From: Actinomadura atramentaria DSM 43919
Lineage (GTDB): Bacteria > Actinomycetota > Actinomycetes > Streptosporangiales > Streptosporangiaceae
Length of the DNA: 64,000 nt
Assembly: GCF_000381885.1 (NCBI RefSeq)
Contig: NZ_KB907209.1
Coordinates: 82,737-146,736 of the forward strand
Direction of reading: 5' to 3'
Notes under the pieces: generated by a model
Told to the model about the DNA's origin: nothing
Databases searched by the model: none
What the model saw: only the letters and a program-made list of their open reading frames with translations
Made by a program: the position numbers and the translations under genes
Part shown: piece by piece, positions 45,105 through 53,671 of the stretch
How positions within the stretch are numbered: position 1 is the stretch's first letter
Layout: every line of letters begins with the position of its first letter

Positions 45105-45113
45105 TGTGGATAA
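45105..45113 (-). promoter_or_regulatory. Solitary DnaA-box 9-mer
   Basis: TTATCCACA on the reverse strand (TGTGGATAA forward), an exact match to the consensus DnaA box, in the 162-bp gap between the hypothetical gene and the tetR stop. Only one copy is seen, so it is not an origin. Confidence 0.35.
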
Positions 45114-45183
45114 CTCGACCCGCGTCGCTGAGGAATCGCAGGTCAGGCAGGGGATCGGGTGGCCACGGCTCGAAGGGTGCGTC

Positions 45184-45774
45184 CTACGCCACGGCCGGAG
45201 TCGGTGTGGCGGCTGCGATGAGCTGGCGGGCGGTGGCATAAGCACGGTCCACCGCGTCGTCGACCGTCCCGAGGGCGAACGTCGAGATCGCACCCTCGTA
45301 GACGAGTAGTAGCTGGTCGGTGAGCAGTTCCGGGTCGGCCGCGTCCGTCGCACGGGCGAGGTCGAGCACCGTCCGGCGCAGACCGCGCTTGTAGGACGTG
45401 ACCAGGGCACGCGCCGGATGCTCGGCGTCGGCCAGCTCGGCCATCGCGTTGACGAACGAGCAGCCGCGGAACCGCGACAGCGACCGCGCCCAGGTGCGCA
45501 GCGCGGCGAAGACGGCGAGCAGCCGGGCGTCCGGGTCGTCCCCGGCGTCCTGGACCGTCTGGTCGAGCAGTGCCTGCCAACGGGTCTCGCGGCCGCCGAG
45601 GTAGGCCAAAATCAGGCCCTCCTTGCCGCCGAAGTGCTTGTAGAAGGTCATCCGGGCGACGCCCGCCTCCTCGATGACGGCGTCCACGCCGGTGGCGTTG
45701 ATGCCGTTGCCGTAGAAGAGGCGGTCGGCGGCGTCGAGGATGCGGTCGCGGGCGGGGAGCTTGGCGGAATCCAT
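45184..45774 (-). CDS. TetR family transcriptional regulator
   Basis: 196 residues. Helix-turn-helix RILDAADRLFYGNGINATGVDAVIEEAGVARMTFYKHFGGKEGLI (about 11-55) and a helical ligand domain. TATAGT lies 6 bp before the ATG on this strand (complement of 45781-45786), pointing to a leaderless message, and the large palindrome 45782-45810 covers it, so autorepression is likely. Downstream of the enoyl-CoA hydratase gene and probably controls the fatty acid/steroid genes beside it. Confidence 0.9.
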   Translation of the reverse strand: MDSAKLPARDRILDAADRLFYGNGINATGVDAVIEEAGVARMTFYKHFGGKEGLILAYLGGRETRWQALLDQTVQDAGDDPDARLLAVFAALRTWARSLSRFRGCSFVNAMAELADAEHPARALVTSYKRGLRRTVLDLARATDAADPELLTDQLLLVYEGAISTFALGTVDDAVDRAYATARQLIAAATPTPAVA

Positions 45775-45781
45775 GCCCCAA

Positions 45782-45810
45782 CTATACAGAACGTTCTATC
45801 TTCTGTATAG
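45782..45810. promoter_or_regulatory. TetR operator palindrome
   Basis: Perfect 10-bp dyad CTATACAGAA (45782-45791) and TTCTGTATAG (45801-45810) with a 9-bp spacer. A second perfect palindrome, AGAACGTTCT (45788-45797), is nested in it. It overlaps the putative -10 of tetR. AT-rich against the surrounding DNA. Confidence 0.75.
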
Positions 45811-45820
45811 ACCGTTTCGT

Positions 45821-46633
45821 CTACTCGCCGCGGAAGACCGGCGGGCGCTTCTCCTTGAAGGCCAGCGAGCCCTCCTTGGCGTCCGCCGAGCCGATGACGG
45901 GCCAGCCCAACTCGTCGGAGACCTTCAGCGCCTCCTCCTCCGGCAGGTGCTCGGTCTCCCGGTAGGTGCGCAGGATCGCCTGGACGGCGAGCGGGCCGCA
46001 GGCCGCCACCTGGTCCGCGAGCGCCCGCGCCGCCGCCAGCGCCGTGCCGTCCGGGACGACCTGGTTGACCAGGCCCATCGCCAGCGCCTCGGCCGGGGTG
46101 ACGGACCGCGCGGTGAGCAGCAGGTCCATCGCGTTCGCGTAGCCGATCTGGCGCGGCAGGCGGATCGCGCAGCCGCCCATCGGGAACAGCCCGCGCTTGG
46201 CCTCGTACAGTCCGAGCGTCGCGCCTTCCGCGACGACCCGCAGGTCGGTGCCGACCAGGAGTTCGGTCCCGCCCGCCACCGCGTAGCCCTCGATCGCGGC
46301 GATGAGCGGCTTGGTCGGACGGCCGTCGCGCAGCAGCCCCTTCCAGTGGAAGTCGGGGATGCGCTTCATGCGCTCGCGGACCTCCGGGTCGGTCGGCGGC
46401 GTCCCCATCGCCTTGAGGTCCGCGCCCGCGCAGAACTGGCCGTCCGCGCCGGTGAGGATGCCGACGCGCACCTCGGGCGTCGCGGAGATGTACTCCCAGG
46501 CGCTCGCGAGGCCGACGAGCATCGCGGAGCTGAGCGCGTTGCGCGCCGCCGGCCGGTTCATCGTGACGATGACGACCGCGCCGTCGCGCTCGACCGTGCA
46601 GTGCTCGGTGCCGATCGGCAGCCGTTCCGTCAT
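45821..46633 (-). CDS. Enoyl-CoA hydratase/isomerase (crotonase fold)
   Basis: 270 residues. Oxyanion-hole segments CAGADLKAM and AIEGYAVAGGTELLVGTDLRV, with a catalytic Glu in LGLYEAKRGLFPMGG. Hydrates 2-enoyl-CoAs in beta-oxidation-type pathways. GGGAGGG lies 4 bp before ATG 46633, which sets the start. It lies next to tetR and is divergent from the acyl-CoA synthetase; the substrate is probably a branched or steroid-derived CoA ester. Confidence 0.9.
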   Translation of the reverse strand: MTERLPIGTEHCTVERDGAVVIVTMNRPAARNALSSAMLVGLASAWEYISATPEVRVGILTGADGQFCAGADLKAMGTPPTDPEVRERMKRIPDFHWKGLLRDGRPTKPLIAAIEGYAVAGGTELLVGTDLRVVAEGATLGLYEAKRGLFPMGGCAIRLPRQIGYANAMDLLLTARSVTPAEALAMGLVNQVVPDGTALAAARALADQVAACGPLAVQAILRTYRETEHLPEEEALKVSDELGWPVIGSADAKEGSLAFKEKRPPVFRGE

Positions 46634-46775
46634 GGGTCCCTCCCGGTCGTGGAAACAGGAACGGATTCTACTGACGAGCATGCCCAGTCAACAGCCCTTG
46701 CCCTATAAAACGAGAACGTGATCTACTTTGGCCTCGGAGCACCCGGATGTGATCGTGATCACCGAGAGGGGACCG

Positions 46776-48341
46776 ATGGGTTCATTGGGCTTCTGGCGGC
46801 TCGCGCAGGCCGATCCGGCCTGGGTCGCGGCCGTCGATCCGGACGGAACCGAGTACCCGGCGGGCGACCTGCTCGCGCGCTCCCGCCGCCTCGTCCACGG
46901 GCTGCGCGGCCTCGGGCTGGAGAAGGGCGACAGCGTCTGCGGGCTCGTGCCGAACGGGGTGGACGGGCTCGTCCTCTACCTCGCGGCGCTGGAGGCCGGC
47001 TGGTACTACACGCCGATCAACTGGCACCTCGCCCCGCCCGAGATCGGCTACGTCCTGGCCGACAGCGGGGCCAAGGCGTTCCTCGCGCACGAGCGCTACG
47101 CCGACGCGGCCGCGGCCGCCGCCGACGAGGCGGACCTGGAACCGCACCGCCGCTTCGCGTTCGGCGAGATCGACGGCTTCCGCCCCGCCGCCGAGCTGGA
47201 GGCAGGGCGGCCGGAGACCGCCCCGGCGGACCGGAGCAACGGCGCGACGATGCACTACACGTCCGGGACGACCGGGCGGCCCAAGGGCGTCCGGCGGCGG
47301 CTCGCCGGGATCGACCCCGACGACAACGCCGAGATGCTGTCGTTCCTGCTGTCGCTCTTCGGAATCAAGCCCGGCCGCCCCGCGGGGCAGCCGCCGCAGG
47401 CGCACCTGATCACGTCGCCGAACTACCACACCGCCGTCACCCAGTTCGGCGGGACGGCGCTGCACATGGGCCACACGCTCGTTTATGTGGACCGCTGGGA
47501 CGCCGAGGAAACCCTGGCGCTCATCGAGCGGCACCGCGTCACGAACACGCACATGGTTCCGACGCACTTCAAGCGGCTGCTGGGGCTGCCGGAGGACGTC
47601 CGGAACCGCTACGACGTCTCGTCCATGACGCAGGCGATCCACGCCGCCGCGCCCTGCCCCGTCCCGATCAAGCAGGCGATGCTCGACTGGTGGGGCGACT
47701 GCATCTGGGAGTACTACGCGGCCACCGAGGGCGGCGGGACGATCGCCTCGCCCGCCGACTGGCGCGCGCATCCCGGCACGGTCGGCAAGGCGTGGCCGAT
47801 CAGCGAGCTGCTGCTGGTGGACGACGACGGCAACCCGGTGCCCACCGGCGAGAACGGCACCATCTACATGAAGATGGCGTCCGGTGAGTTCGAGTACAAA
47901 GGCGACCGGGAGAAGACCGAGAAGAACCGGCTGAAGGACTTCTTCACCGTCGGGGACGTCGGCTACCTCACCGCGGACGGCTTCCTGTTCCTGTCCGACC
48001 GCAAGTCCGACATGATCATCTCCGGCGGCGCGAACATTTATCCCGCCGAGATCGAGAACGAGATCACGCTGCACCCCAAGGTCGCGGACGTCGCCGTGTT
48101 CGGCATCCCCGACGAGGAGTGGGGCGAGCAGATCAAGGCCGTCGTGGAGCCCGCCGAGGGCGTCGAGCCCGGGCCGGAGCTGGAAGCCGAGATCCTCGCC
48201 GCGCTGGACGGCCGGCTCGCCCGGATGAAGTGGCCGAAGTCCATCGACTTCATCGAGACGATGCCGCGCGAGCCCAACGGCAAGCTGCTCAAACGCAAGC
48301 TGCGCGACCCGTACTGGAAGGACCGGGACCGTGCGATCTGA
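46776..48341 (+). CDS. Acyl-CoA synthetase (FadD type)
   Basis: 521 residues. AMP-binding P-loop YTSGTTGRPKG begins at residue 161; YYAATEGGG (A5), GDVGYLTADGFLFLSDRKSDMIISGGANIYPAEIE (A7-A8) and PREPNGKLLKRKL (A10 with the catalytic Lys) are all intact. It makes acyl-CoA through an acyl-adenylate. The A5 and long adenylate-binding loop are like mycobacterial FadD4-type enzymes. ATG 46776 has GAGAGGGGA upstream; an earlier in-frame TTG at 46728 is less likely. First gene of a five-gene operon. Confidence 0.87.
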   Translation: MGSLGFWRLAQADPAWVAAVDPDGTEYPAGDLLARSRRLVHGLRGLGLEKGDSVCGLVPNGVDGLVLYLAALEAGWYYTPINWHLAPPEIGYVLADSGAKAFLAHERYADAAAAAADEADLEPHRRFAFGEIDGFRPAAELEAGRPETAPADRSNGATMHYTSGTTGRPKGVRRRLAGIDPDDNAEMLSFLLSLFGIKPGRPAGQPPQAHLITSPNYHTAVTQFGGTALHMGHTLVYVDRWDAEETLALIERHRVTNTHMVPTHFKRLLGLPEDVRNRYDVSSMTQAIHAAAPCPVPIKQAMLDWWGDCIWEYYAATEGGGTIASPADWRAHPGTVGKAWPISELLLVDDDGNPVPTGENGTIYMKMASGEFEYKGDREKTEKNRLKDFFTVGDVGYLTADGFLFLSDRKSDMIISGGANIYPAEIENEITLHPKVADVAVFGIPDEEWGEQIKAVVEPAEGVEPGPELEAEILAALDGRLARMKWPKSIDFIETMPREPNGKLLKRKLRDPYWKDRDRAI

Positions 48342-49251
48342 CGTGAACCACGTGCTGGAGTTCCCCGGCGGCTACACGCGGTCGGTCGGCCCGGTGATCG
48401 GGCGGTTCCTGAGCGAGCTGCGCGACGGGCGGCTGGTCGGTGTCCGGACGGCGGGCGGGCGCGTGCTCGTCCCGCCCGCCGAGTACGACCCCGACACCGG
48501 GGAGGACGTCACCGACGAGTTCGTCCCGGTCGGCCCGGCCGGGACGGTGACGACCTGGTCCTGGGTGGCCGACCCGCGCCCGACGCACCCGCTGGACCGG
48601 CCGTTCGCGTGGGCGCTGATCCGCCTCGACGGCGCGGACACCGCGCTGCTGCACGTCCTGGACGTCGGGGACCACGCCGAACCGCCGCGATTCCTCAAGA
48701 CCGGCATGCGGGTCCGCGCGAAGTTCCGCGACGACCGCGTCGGCGGCATCCGCGACATCGAGTGCTTCCGTCCCGAGGTCACCTCGATCACCGACCCGTC
48801 GCGGCTCGAATACCGGCTCCAGGGCGGCCGCGCGCTCGACCGGTTCCTCTCCGGGATCGCCGAGGGGCGCATTATCGGGCACCGCTGCGACGTCTGCGGC
48901 CAGGTGATCGTCCCGATGAAGGGGCTGTGCCCGCGCGACGGCGTTCCGACGAGCGAAGAGGTCGAGCTGCCGCACACCGGGACGGTCACGACCTTCGCCG
49001 TGAACAATCTGCCCGACCCCCGCGCTCCCGAGGTTCCGTTCGTGTCCGCGTACGTACTGCTGGACGGCGCGGGTCTGACGATGCTCGCGCTCGTCGCCGG
49101 GCTCCCGGCCGACCAGGTGCGGATGGGGATGCGCGTCAGGGCCGCGTGGCGGCCGCGCGAGGAGTGGACGAAGTCCATGTCGAACATCAAGTGGTTCGAG
49201 CCGATCGACGAGCCCGACGTCCCCTTCGACGAGATCAAGGACTACCTGTGA
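48331..49251 (+). CDS. Tandem DUF35 OB-fold/zinc-ribbon protein
   Basis: 306 residues made of two DUF35 units. The second has the zinc-ribbon core HRCDVCGQVIVPMKGLCPRDG from about residue 186, with three Cys and Asp in the fourth position, followed by an OB-fold (GTVTTFAVNNL, FVSAYVLLDG). The first unit lacks the Cys pairs but keeps the OB-fold words (GTVTTWSWV, FAWALIRLDG). DUF35 domains bind thiolase-fold partners and CoA, as in the Ltp2-ChsH2 retro-aldolase. Overlaps both neighbours. Start GTG 48331 lies inside the FadD end. Confidence 0.82.
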   Translation: MRSDVNHVLEFPGGYTRSVGPVIGRFLSELRDGRLVGVRTAGGRVLVPPAEYDPDTGEDVTDEFVPVGPAGTVTTWSWVADPRPTHPLDRPFAWALIRLDGADTALLHVLDVGDHAEPPRFLKTGMRVRAKFRDDRVGGIRDIECFRPEVTSITDPSRLEYRLQGGRALDRFLSGIAEGRIIGHRCDVCGQVIVPMKGLCPRDGVPTSEEVELPHTGTVTTFAVNNLPDPRAPEVPFVSAYVLLDGAGLTMLALVAGLPADQVRMGMRVRAAWRPREEWTKSMSNIKWFEPIDEPDVPFDEIKDYL

Positions 49252-50291
49252 GCGCCGTCAACGTCGCCGTCGTCGCGTTCGTGCAGACCCGGCACAGCGG
49301 CGAGGACACCGGTCTGTCGGAGACCGAACTACTCGCCCCGGTCATCACCGAAATCAAGGAGCGCACCGGGCTCCGCCGGTTCGGCTTCACGTGTTCGGGC
49401 TCCAACGACTACCTGGCCGGCGCGCCGTTCTCCTTCGTGGCGGCGCTGGACGCGGTCGGCGCGTGGCCGCCGATCTCCGAGAGCCACGTGGAGATGGACG
49501 CCGCGTGGGCGCTCTACGAGGCGTGGGTCAAGCTGCTGCACGGCGAGGTGGACACCGCGCTGGTGTACGGATTCGGCAAGACCTCGCAGACCGACTACGC
49601 CCAGGTCGCCACCCGCCAGCTCGACCCGTACTACCTCGCGCCGCTCGGTCTGGACGCCGACTCGCTCGCCGCGCTCCAGGCGCGCGCCCACCTGGAGGCG
49701 GTCGGCAAAGGCGAGGACGCGTTGCGAGCCGTCGCGGCGAGGGCGCGAGCGGCGGGCCGCACCAACCCGCACGCGCTCGATCTCCCCGATCCGGCCGACG
49801 ATCCCTACGCGGTCGCACCGCTGCGCGGGTACGACCTGCCGCCCGTGACGGACGGTGCGGCCGCGATCGTCCTGGCGTCCGGCGACAAGGCCCGCGAGCT
49901 GTGCGAACGGCCCGCGTGGATCACCGGCATCGACCACCGCGCCGAACCGCACTCGCCGGGCGCGCGCGACCTAGCCCGGTCGGAGTCCGCGCGCATTGCG
50001 GGGGAGAAAGCGGGCGCGGGCGGCGTCGAGGTCGCCGAACTCCACGCCCGGTACACCCACGAGGAACTGATCCTGCGGGAGGCGCTCGGGCTCGGCGACG
50101 AGGTGAGCGTCAACCCGTCCGGCGGGCCGCTGGCCGCCGACCCCGTCATGGCGACCGGCCTGATCCGCATCGGGGAGGCCGCCGCGCGCGTCCACGACGG
50201 CACCGCGACCCGGGCGCTCGGGCACGCCGCGTCCGGACCGTGCCTCCAGCAGAACCTCGTCTGCGTGCTCTCGGGAGAAGATCATGGCTGA
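49248..50291 (+). CDS. Thiolase-fold lipid-transfer-like protein 1
   Basis: 347 residues, thiolase fold with a Cys in TCSGSNDY (C49) and the NPSGGPLAADPVMATG block. It is shorter than a normal thiolase and the C-terminal GHxxG-type segment reads LGHAASGPCLQQ. Such proteins pair with DUF35 partners and can be thiolases or retro-aldolases (Ltp type). GTG 49248 overlaps the DUF35 stop; the next gene overlaps by 8 bp, so stoichiometric production of a complex is likely. Confidence 0.82.
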   Translation: MSAVNVAVVAFVQTRHSGEDTGLSETELLAPVITEIKERTGLRRFGFTCSGSNDYLAGAPFSFVAALDAVGAWPPISESHVEMDAAWALYEAWVKLLHGEVDTALVYGFGKTSQTDYAQVATRQLDPYYLAPLGLDADSLAALQARAHLEAVGKGEDALRAVAARARAAGRTNPHALDLPDPADDPYAVAPLRGYDLPPVTDGAAAIVLASGDKARELCERPAWITGIDHRAEPHSPGARDLARSESARIAGEKAGAGGVEVAELHARYTHEELILREALGLGDEVSVNPSGGPLAADPVMATGLIRIGEAAARVHDGTATRALGHAASGPCLQQNLVCVLSGEDHG

Positions 50292-51441
50292 ACCGTGCGC
50301 GATCATCGGCGTCGGGCAGACGGCGTACCGGACGCGGCGGCCGGACGCGTCGATGGCCGGACTGCTGCGCGAGGCCGCCCGCCGCGCCCTCGACGACGCC
50401 GGGCTGACCTGGAAGGACATCGACGCCGTCGTCATCGGCAAGGCCCCCGACCTGTTCGAGGGCGTCACGATGCCCGAGGCGTACCTCGCGGACGCGCTCG
50501 GCGCGGCCGGGAAACCGATCATGCGCGTCCACACGGCGGGATCGGTCGGCGGCTCGACGGCGATCGTCGCGGCGGGCCTGGTGCAGAGCGGCGTCCACGA
50601 CCGGGTGCTGACGGTCGCCTGGGAGAAGCAGTCGGAGTCGAACGCGACCTGGGCGCTGACCGTGAACACGCCGTTCACGACGTCGCTCGTCGTCGGCGCT
50701 GGCGGTTACTTCGCTCCGCACATCCGCGCGTACATGCGCCGGTCCGGCGCGCCCGACCACATCGGAACGCTCGTCGCGGTCAAGGACCGCGAGAACGCGC
50801 TGAAGAACCAGTACGCGCACCTGAAGATCCCGGGCATCTCACGCGAGATGGTCGAGTCCACGCCGATGCTGTGGGAGCCGATCCGCTACCTGGAGACCTG
50901 CCCGTCGTCGGACGGGGCGTGCGCGATGGTCCTCGCGTCGTCGGACGCGGCGCGGAGCGCCCCGAACCCGCCCGCGTGGGTCCACGGCACCGCGATGCGC
51001 TCCGAGCCGATCTTCTTCGCGGGCCGCGACACGGTGAACCCGCGCGGCGGCATCGACTGCGCCGCCGACGTGTACCGGCAGGCGGGGATCACCGACCCGC
51101 GCGCCGAACTCGACTGCGCCGAGGTGTACGTCCCGTTCTCCTGGTACGAGCCGATGTGGCTGGAGAACCTCGGCTTCTGCGGCGAGGGCGAGGGCTGGAA
51201 GCTCACCGAGTCCGGCGCGACCGCGCTGGACGGCGACATCCCGTGGAACCCGTCGGGCGGCGTCCTGTCGTCCAACCCGATCGGCGCGTCCGGGATGATC
51301 CGGTTCGCCGAGGCGGCGCTCCAGGTGCGCGGCATGGCCGGCGAGCACCAGGTGGACGGGGCACGGCGCGCGCTCGGCCACGCCTACGGCGGCGGCGCGC
51401 AGTTCTTCGCGATGTGGATCGTCGGCAGCGACCGGCCCTGA
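50284..51441 (+). CDS. Thiolase-fold lipid-transfer-like protein 2 (no nucleophilic Cys)
   Basis: 385 residues. AIIGVGQTAYRTRRPDASM and DAVVIGKAPDLFEG open the thiolase fold. Where a thiolase has its nucleophilic Cys, this protein reads VHTAGSVGGSTA. The C-terminal His is kept in GHAYGGG and NPSGGVLSSNPIGASG is intact. Loss of the Cys with a conserved His fits retro-aldolases of the Ltp2 kind rather than thiolases. GGGAGAAG precedes ATG 50284. Partner of the DUF35 protein and of the shorter paralogue. Confidence 0.83.
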   Translation: MAEPCAIIGVGQTAYRTRRPDASMAGLLREAARRALDDAGLTWKDIDAVVIGKAPDLFEGVTMPEAYLADALGAAGKPIMRVHTAGSVGGSTAIVAAGLVQSGVHDRVLTVAWEKQSESNATWALTVNTPFTTSLVVGAGGYFAPHIRAYMRRSGAPDHIGTLVAVKDRENALKNQYAHLKIPGISREMVESTPMLWEPIRYLETCPSSDGACAMVLASSDAARSAPNPPAWVHGTAMRSEPIFFAGRDTVNPRGGIDCAADVYRQAGITDPRAELDCAEVYVPFSWYEPMWLENLGFCGEGEGWKLTESGATALDGDIPWNPSGGVLSSNPIGASGMIRFAEAALQVRGMAGEHQVDGARRALGHAYGGGAQFFAMWIVGSDRP

Positions 51442-51459
51442 CCCGCGGGAGGAACCGCG

Positions 51460-53040
51460 ATGGAGTTCCACCACGCCGACCTGTTCGAGGGGATCGCCGA
51501 CGCGATCGGCGACCGCGTCGCCCTGGTGTGCGGCGAGGCGCGCCTGACCTACGCCGAGCTCGACGCGTACGCCAACCGGCTCGCGCACCACCTCGCCGGA
51601 GCCGGGATCGGCCCGGGGCGGCACGTGGCGATCCAGCTCCGCAACGGCGTCGAGTACGCCGCCGCGCTGCTCGCCGCGCTGAAGATCCGCGCCGTGCCGA
51701 TCAACGTCAACTACCGGTACGTCGAGGACGAGTTGCGGTACCTGCTGCGCGACTCCGACGCCGTCGCGCTGATCTACGACACCGACTTCGACGCGCGCGT
51801 CGCGGCGGTCGTCCCCGACCTGCCGCTGCTCACGCACCTGCTGGCCGTGGGCGGGGCGTCGGCGGTGCCCGGCGCGGTCCCGTTCGCGGAGGCGGTCGCG
51901 GCGGAATCGCCCGCGCGGAATTTCCCGCCCCGGTCGGGCCGCGACACCTACGTCATCTACACCGGCGGGACGACCGGAATGCCCAAGGGCGTCCTGTGGG
52001 ACGTCGAGGACCTGCTGTTCGCGTTCTGGAACCCCACGTTCCCGCGCCCGCGGACGCCCGCCGACGTGGTCGAACTGGCCCGCGCGACCGCGCCTATCAC
52101 GATGATGCCGATCGCGCCGCTCATGCACGGCGCGGCGCAGATGGCGACGTACATCGCCTGGTGGATGGGCGCGACCGTCGTCTACACGCCCCGCTTCGAC
52201 GCCGCCGAGGTCTGGCGGACGATCGAGCGGGAGAAGGTCAACTCGCTGACCGTCACCGGCGACGCGATGGCGATCCCGATGGCGGACGAGCTGGAGCGCG
52301 GCTCCTACGACACCTCGTCGCTGTTCGCGTTCGTCTCCACCGGGGCGATCCTCAGCGGGACGGTCCGCGACCGGCTCGGCACGCTCCTGCCGGGCGCGAT
52401 CGTGCTGGACCGGTTCGGCTCGACCGAGTCCGGCTCCACCGCAGAGGCCGTCGCCGGGTCGTCGCCGGAGAAGGGGCTACGGTTCGCGCCGGACGTCGAG
52501 GGCGTCACCGTCCTGGACGACGCGCTGGAACCCGTCAAACCCGGCTCCGGCGCCATCGGTCAGGTGGCGCGCAGCGGGTACATCGCGCGCGGCTACTACA
52601 ACGACCCGGAGAAGACCGCCCGGACGTTCCCCGAGACCGGGGGCCGCCGCTGGCTGCTGACCGGCGACATCGCGACGGTCGAGGCGGACGGCTCGATCGC
52701 CGTCTTCGGCCGGGGCTCGCAGGCGATCAACACCGGAGGGGAGAAGGTCTTCCCGGAGGAGGTCGAGGCGGTCCTGAAAGGTCATCCCGCCGTGTACGAC
52801 GCGGTGGTCACCGGCGTGCCGGACGAGCGGTGGGGGTCGCGGGTCGCGGCCGTCGTGCAGCCGTCCGGCGACGCGCCGGAGCCCGCCGAGCTGGACGCGC
52901 ACTGCCGCGCGCGGCTGTCGGGCTACAAGGTGCCGCGCGCGTACGCGTTCGTTGACGAGATGCGCCGGTCACCCGCGGGCAAAGCCGACTACCGGTGGGC
53001 GCGGCAGGTCGCGGAGGACGCCGGAAGTCACCAGGTCTGA
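51460..53040 (+). CDS. Acyl-CoA synthetase, FadD19/FadD17-like
   Basis: 526 residues. The P-loop reads YTGGTTGMPKG (from residue 167), the variant typical of mycobacterial FadD17/FadD19 steroid side-chain CoA ligases. FGSTESG (A5), LTGDIATVEADGSIAVFGRGSQAINTGGEKVFPEEVE (A7-A8) and RSPAGKADYRWA (A10 Lys) are intact. Would activate a C24-27 steroid acid or another branched acid. AGGAA precedes the ATG. Last gene of the operon; its 3' end overlaps the convergent hypothetical gene by 13 bp. Confidence 0.86.
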   Translation: MEFHHADLFEGIADAIGDRVALVCGEARLTYAELDAYANRLAHHLAGAGIGPGRHVAIQLRNGVEYAAALLAALKIRAVPINVNYRYVEDELRYLLRDSDAVALIYDTDFDARVAAVVPDLPLLTHLLAVGGASAVPGAVPFAEAVAAESPARNFPPRSGRDTYVIYTGGTTGMPKGVLWDVEDLLFAFWNPTFPRPRTPADVVELARATAPITMMPIAPLMHGAAQMATYIAWWMGATVVYTPRFDAAEVWRTIEREKVNSLTVTGDAMAIPMADELERGSYDTSSLFAFVSTGAILSGTVRDRLGTLLPGAIVLDRFGSTESGSTAEAVAGSSPEKGLRFAPDVEGVTVLDDALEPVKPGSGAIGQVARSGYIARGYYNDPEKTARTFPETGGRRWLLTGDIATVEADGSIAVFGRGSQAINTGGEKVFPEEVEAVLKGHPAVYDAVVTGVPDERWGSRVAAVVQPSGDAPEPAELDAHCRARLSGYKVPRAYAFVDEMRRSPAGKADYRWARQVAEDAGSHQV

Positions 53041-53477
53041 GCGGCGACCGCGACGGAGAGTTCCGCCGAGGCGTCGGCGGCCGGCTCGCCGGATTCGGCG
53101 GGCTCGTCGGGCAGCCGCCACTGCACCTCGTAGGTGACGGTGTGCTCGGCCCCGTCGCCGCGCGCCGTCCAGCGGCCGACGCCGCGGCCTTCGCGGGCGC
53201 GGGCGGCCAGGTCGGCGAGGGTGCCGGTGAAGACGGGGCAGGGCAGCCGGCCGCCGCGGCGCTCGAAGACGCCGATGCGGAGCCGGCGCGCGCGGGCCGA
53301 GGCGGCGACGGCGTCGGCGAACAGCGACACCGTGGCGTCGGCGGCGTCCCGGTAGCGGACGGTCAGCGCGGTGATCCCGCGCTCGCCGGGGGCGAGGCGG
53401 CCGAGGCGGAGGCGGGCGGTGCGGGTCGCGCCGCCGGTGAGGTCGATCGTCGCGGCCGACACGGCGGGGGTGGTCAT
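53028..53477 (-). CDS. Hypothetical protein, possibly beta-sandwich
   Basis: 149 residues. The N-terminal segment (DLTGGATRTARLRLGRLAPGERGITALTVRYRDAADATVSLFAD) alternates in the way of TasA/camelysin-type beta-sandwich proteins, but no signal peptide is visible. A Cys-Pro in GRLPCPVFTGTL. Convergent with and slightly overlapping the FadD gene. Function unknown. Confidence 0.5.
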   Translation of the reverse strand: MTTPAVSAATIDLTGGATRTARLRLGRLAPGERGITALTVRYRDAADATVSLFADAVAASARARRLRIGVFERRGGRLPCPVFTGTLADLAARAREGRGVGRWTARGDGAEHTVTYEVQWRLPDEPAESGEPAADASAELSVAVAAQTW

Positions 53478-53540
53478 GCAGCTCCAGCGAGGTTTGGCTT
53501 CAGGGCCCCGGTGTCCTTGTGGGAACCGGGGCCGGGGGAG

Positions 53541-53576
53541 AGGACCGTTGTTTAGCGGTCCTAACCATTTCATGGT
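53541..53576. promoter_or_regulatory. Two adjacent palindromes before the MarR gene
   Basis: AGGACCG/CGGTCCT (53541-53547 and 53556-53562, 8-bp gap) and ACCAT/ATGGT (53564-53568 and 53572-53576, 3-bp gap). The second has the size of a MarR operator. They lie between the divergent hypothetical gene and marR, in unusually AT-rich DNA. Confidence 0.5.
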
Positions 53577-53671
53577 ATCGGGCGTCCGGTAGTGCCTCGG
53601 CCGTCCTGGTCGCGGCCCGGCCCGGACGGCTACGCTGCGGGACCGGGCGCGACGCGACGGCGGGAGGTGCC

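Noticed and set aside
46709..46722. Second KstR-like site before the 46776 acyl-CoA synthetase gene
   Set aside because: GAGAACGTGATCTA matches only six of eight fixed positions of the consensus, which is expected by chance.
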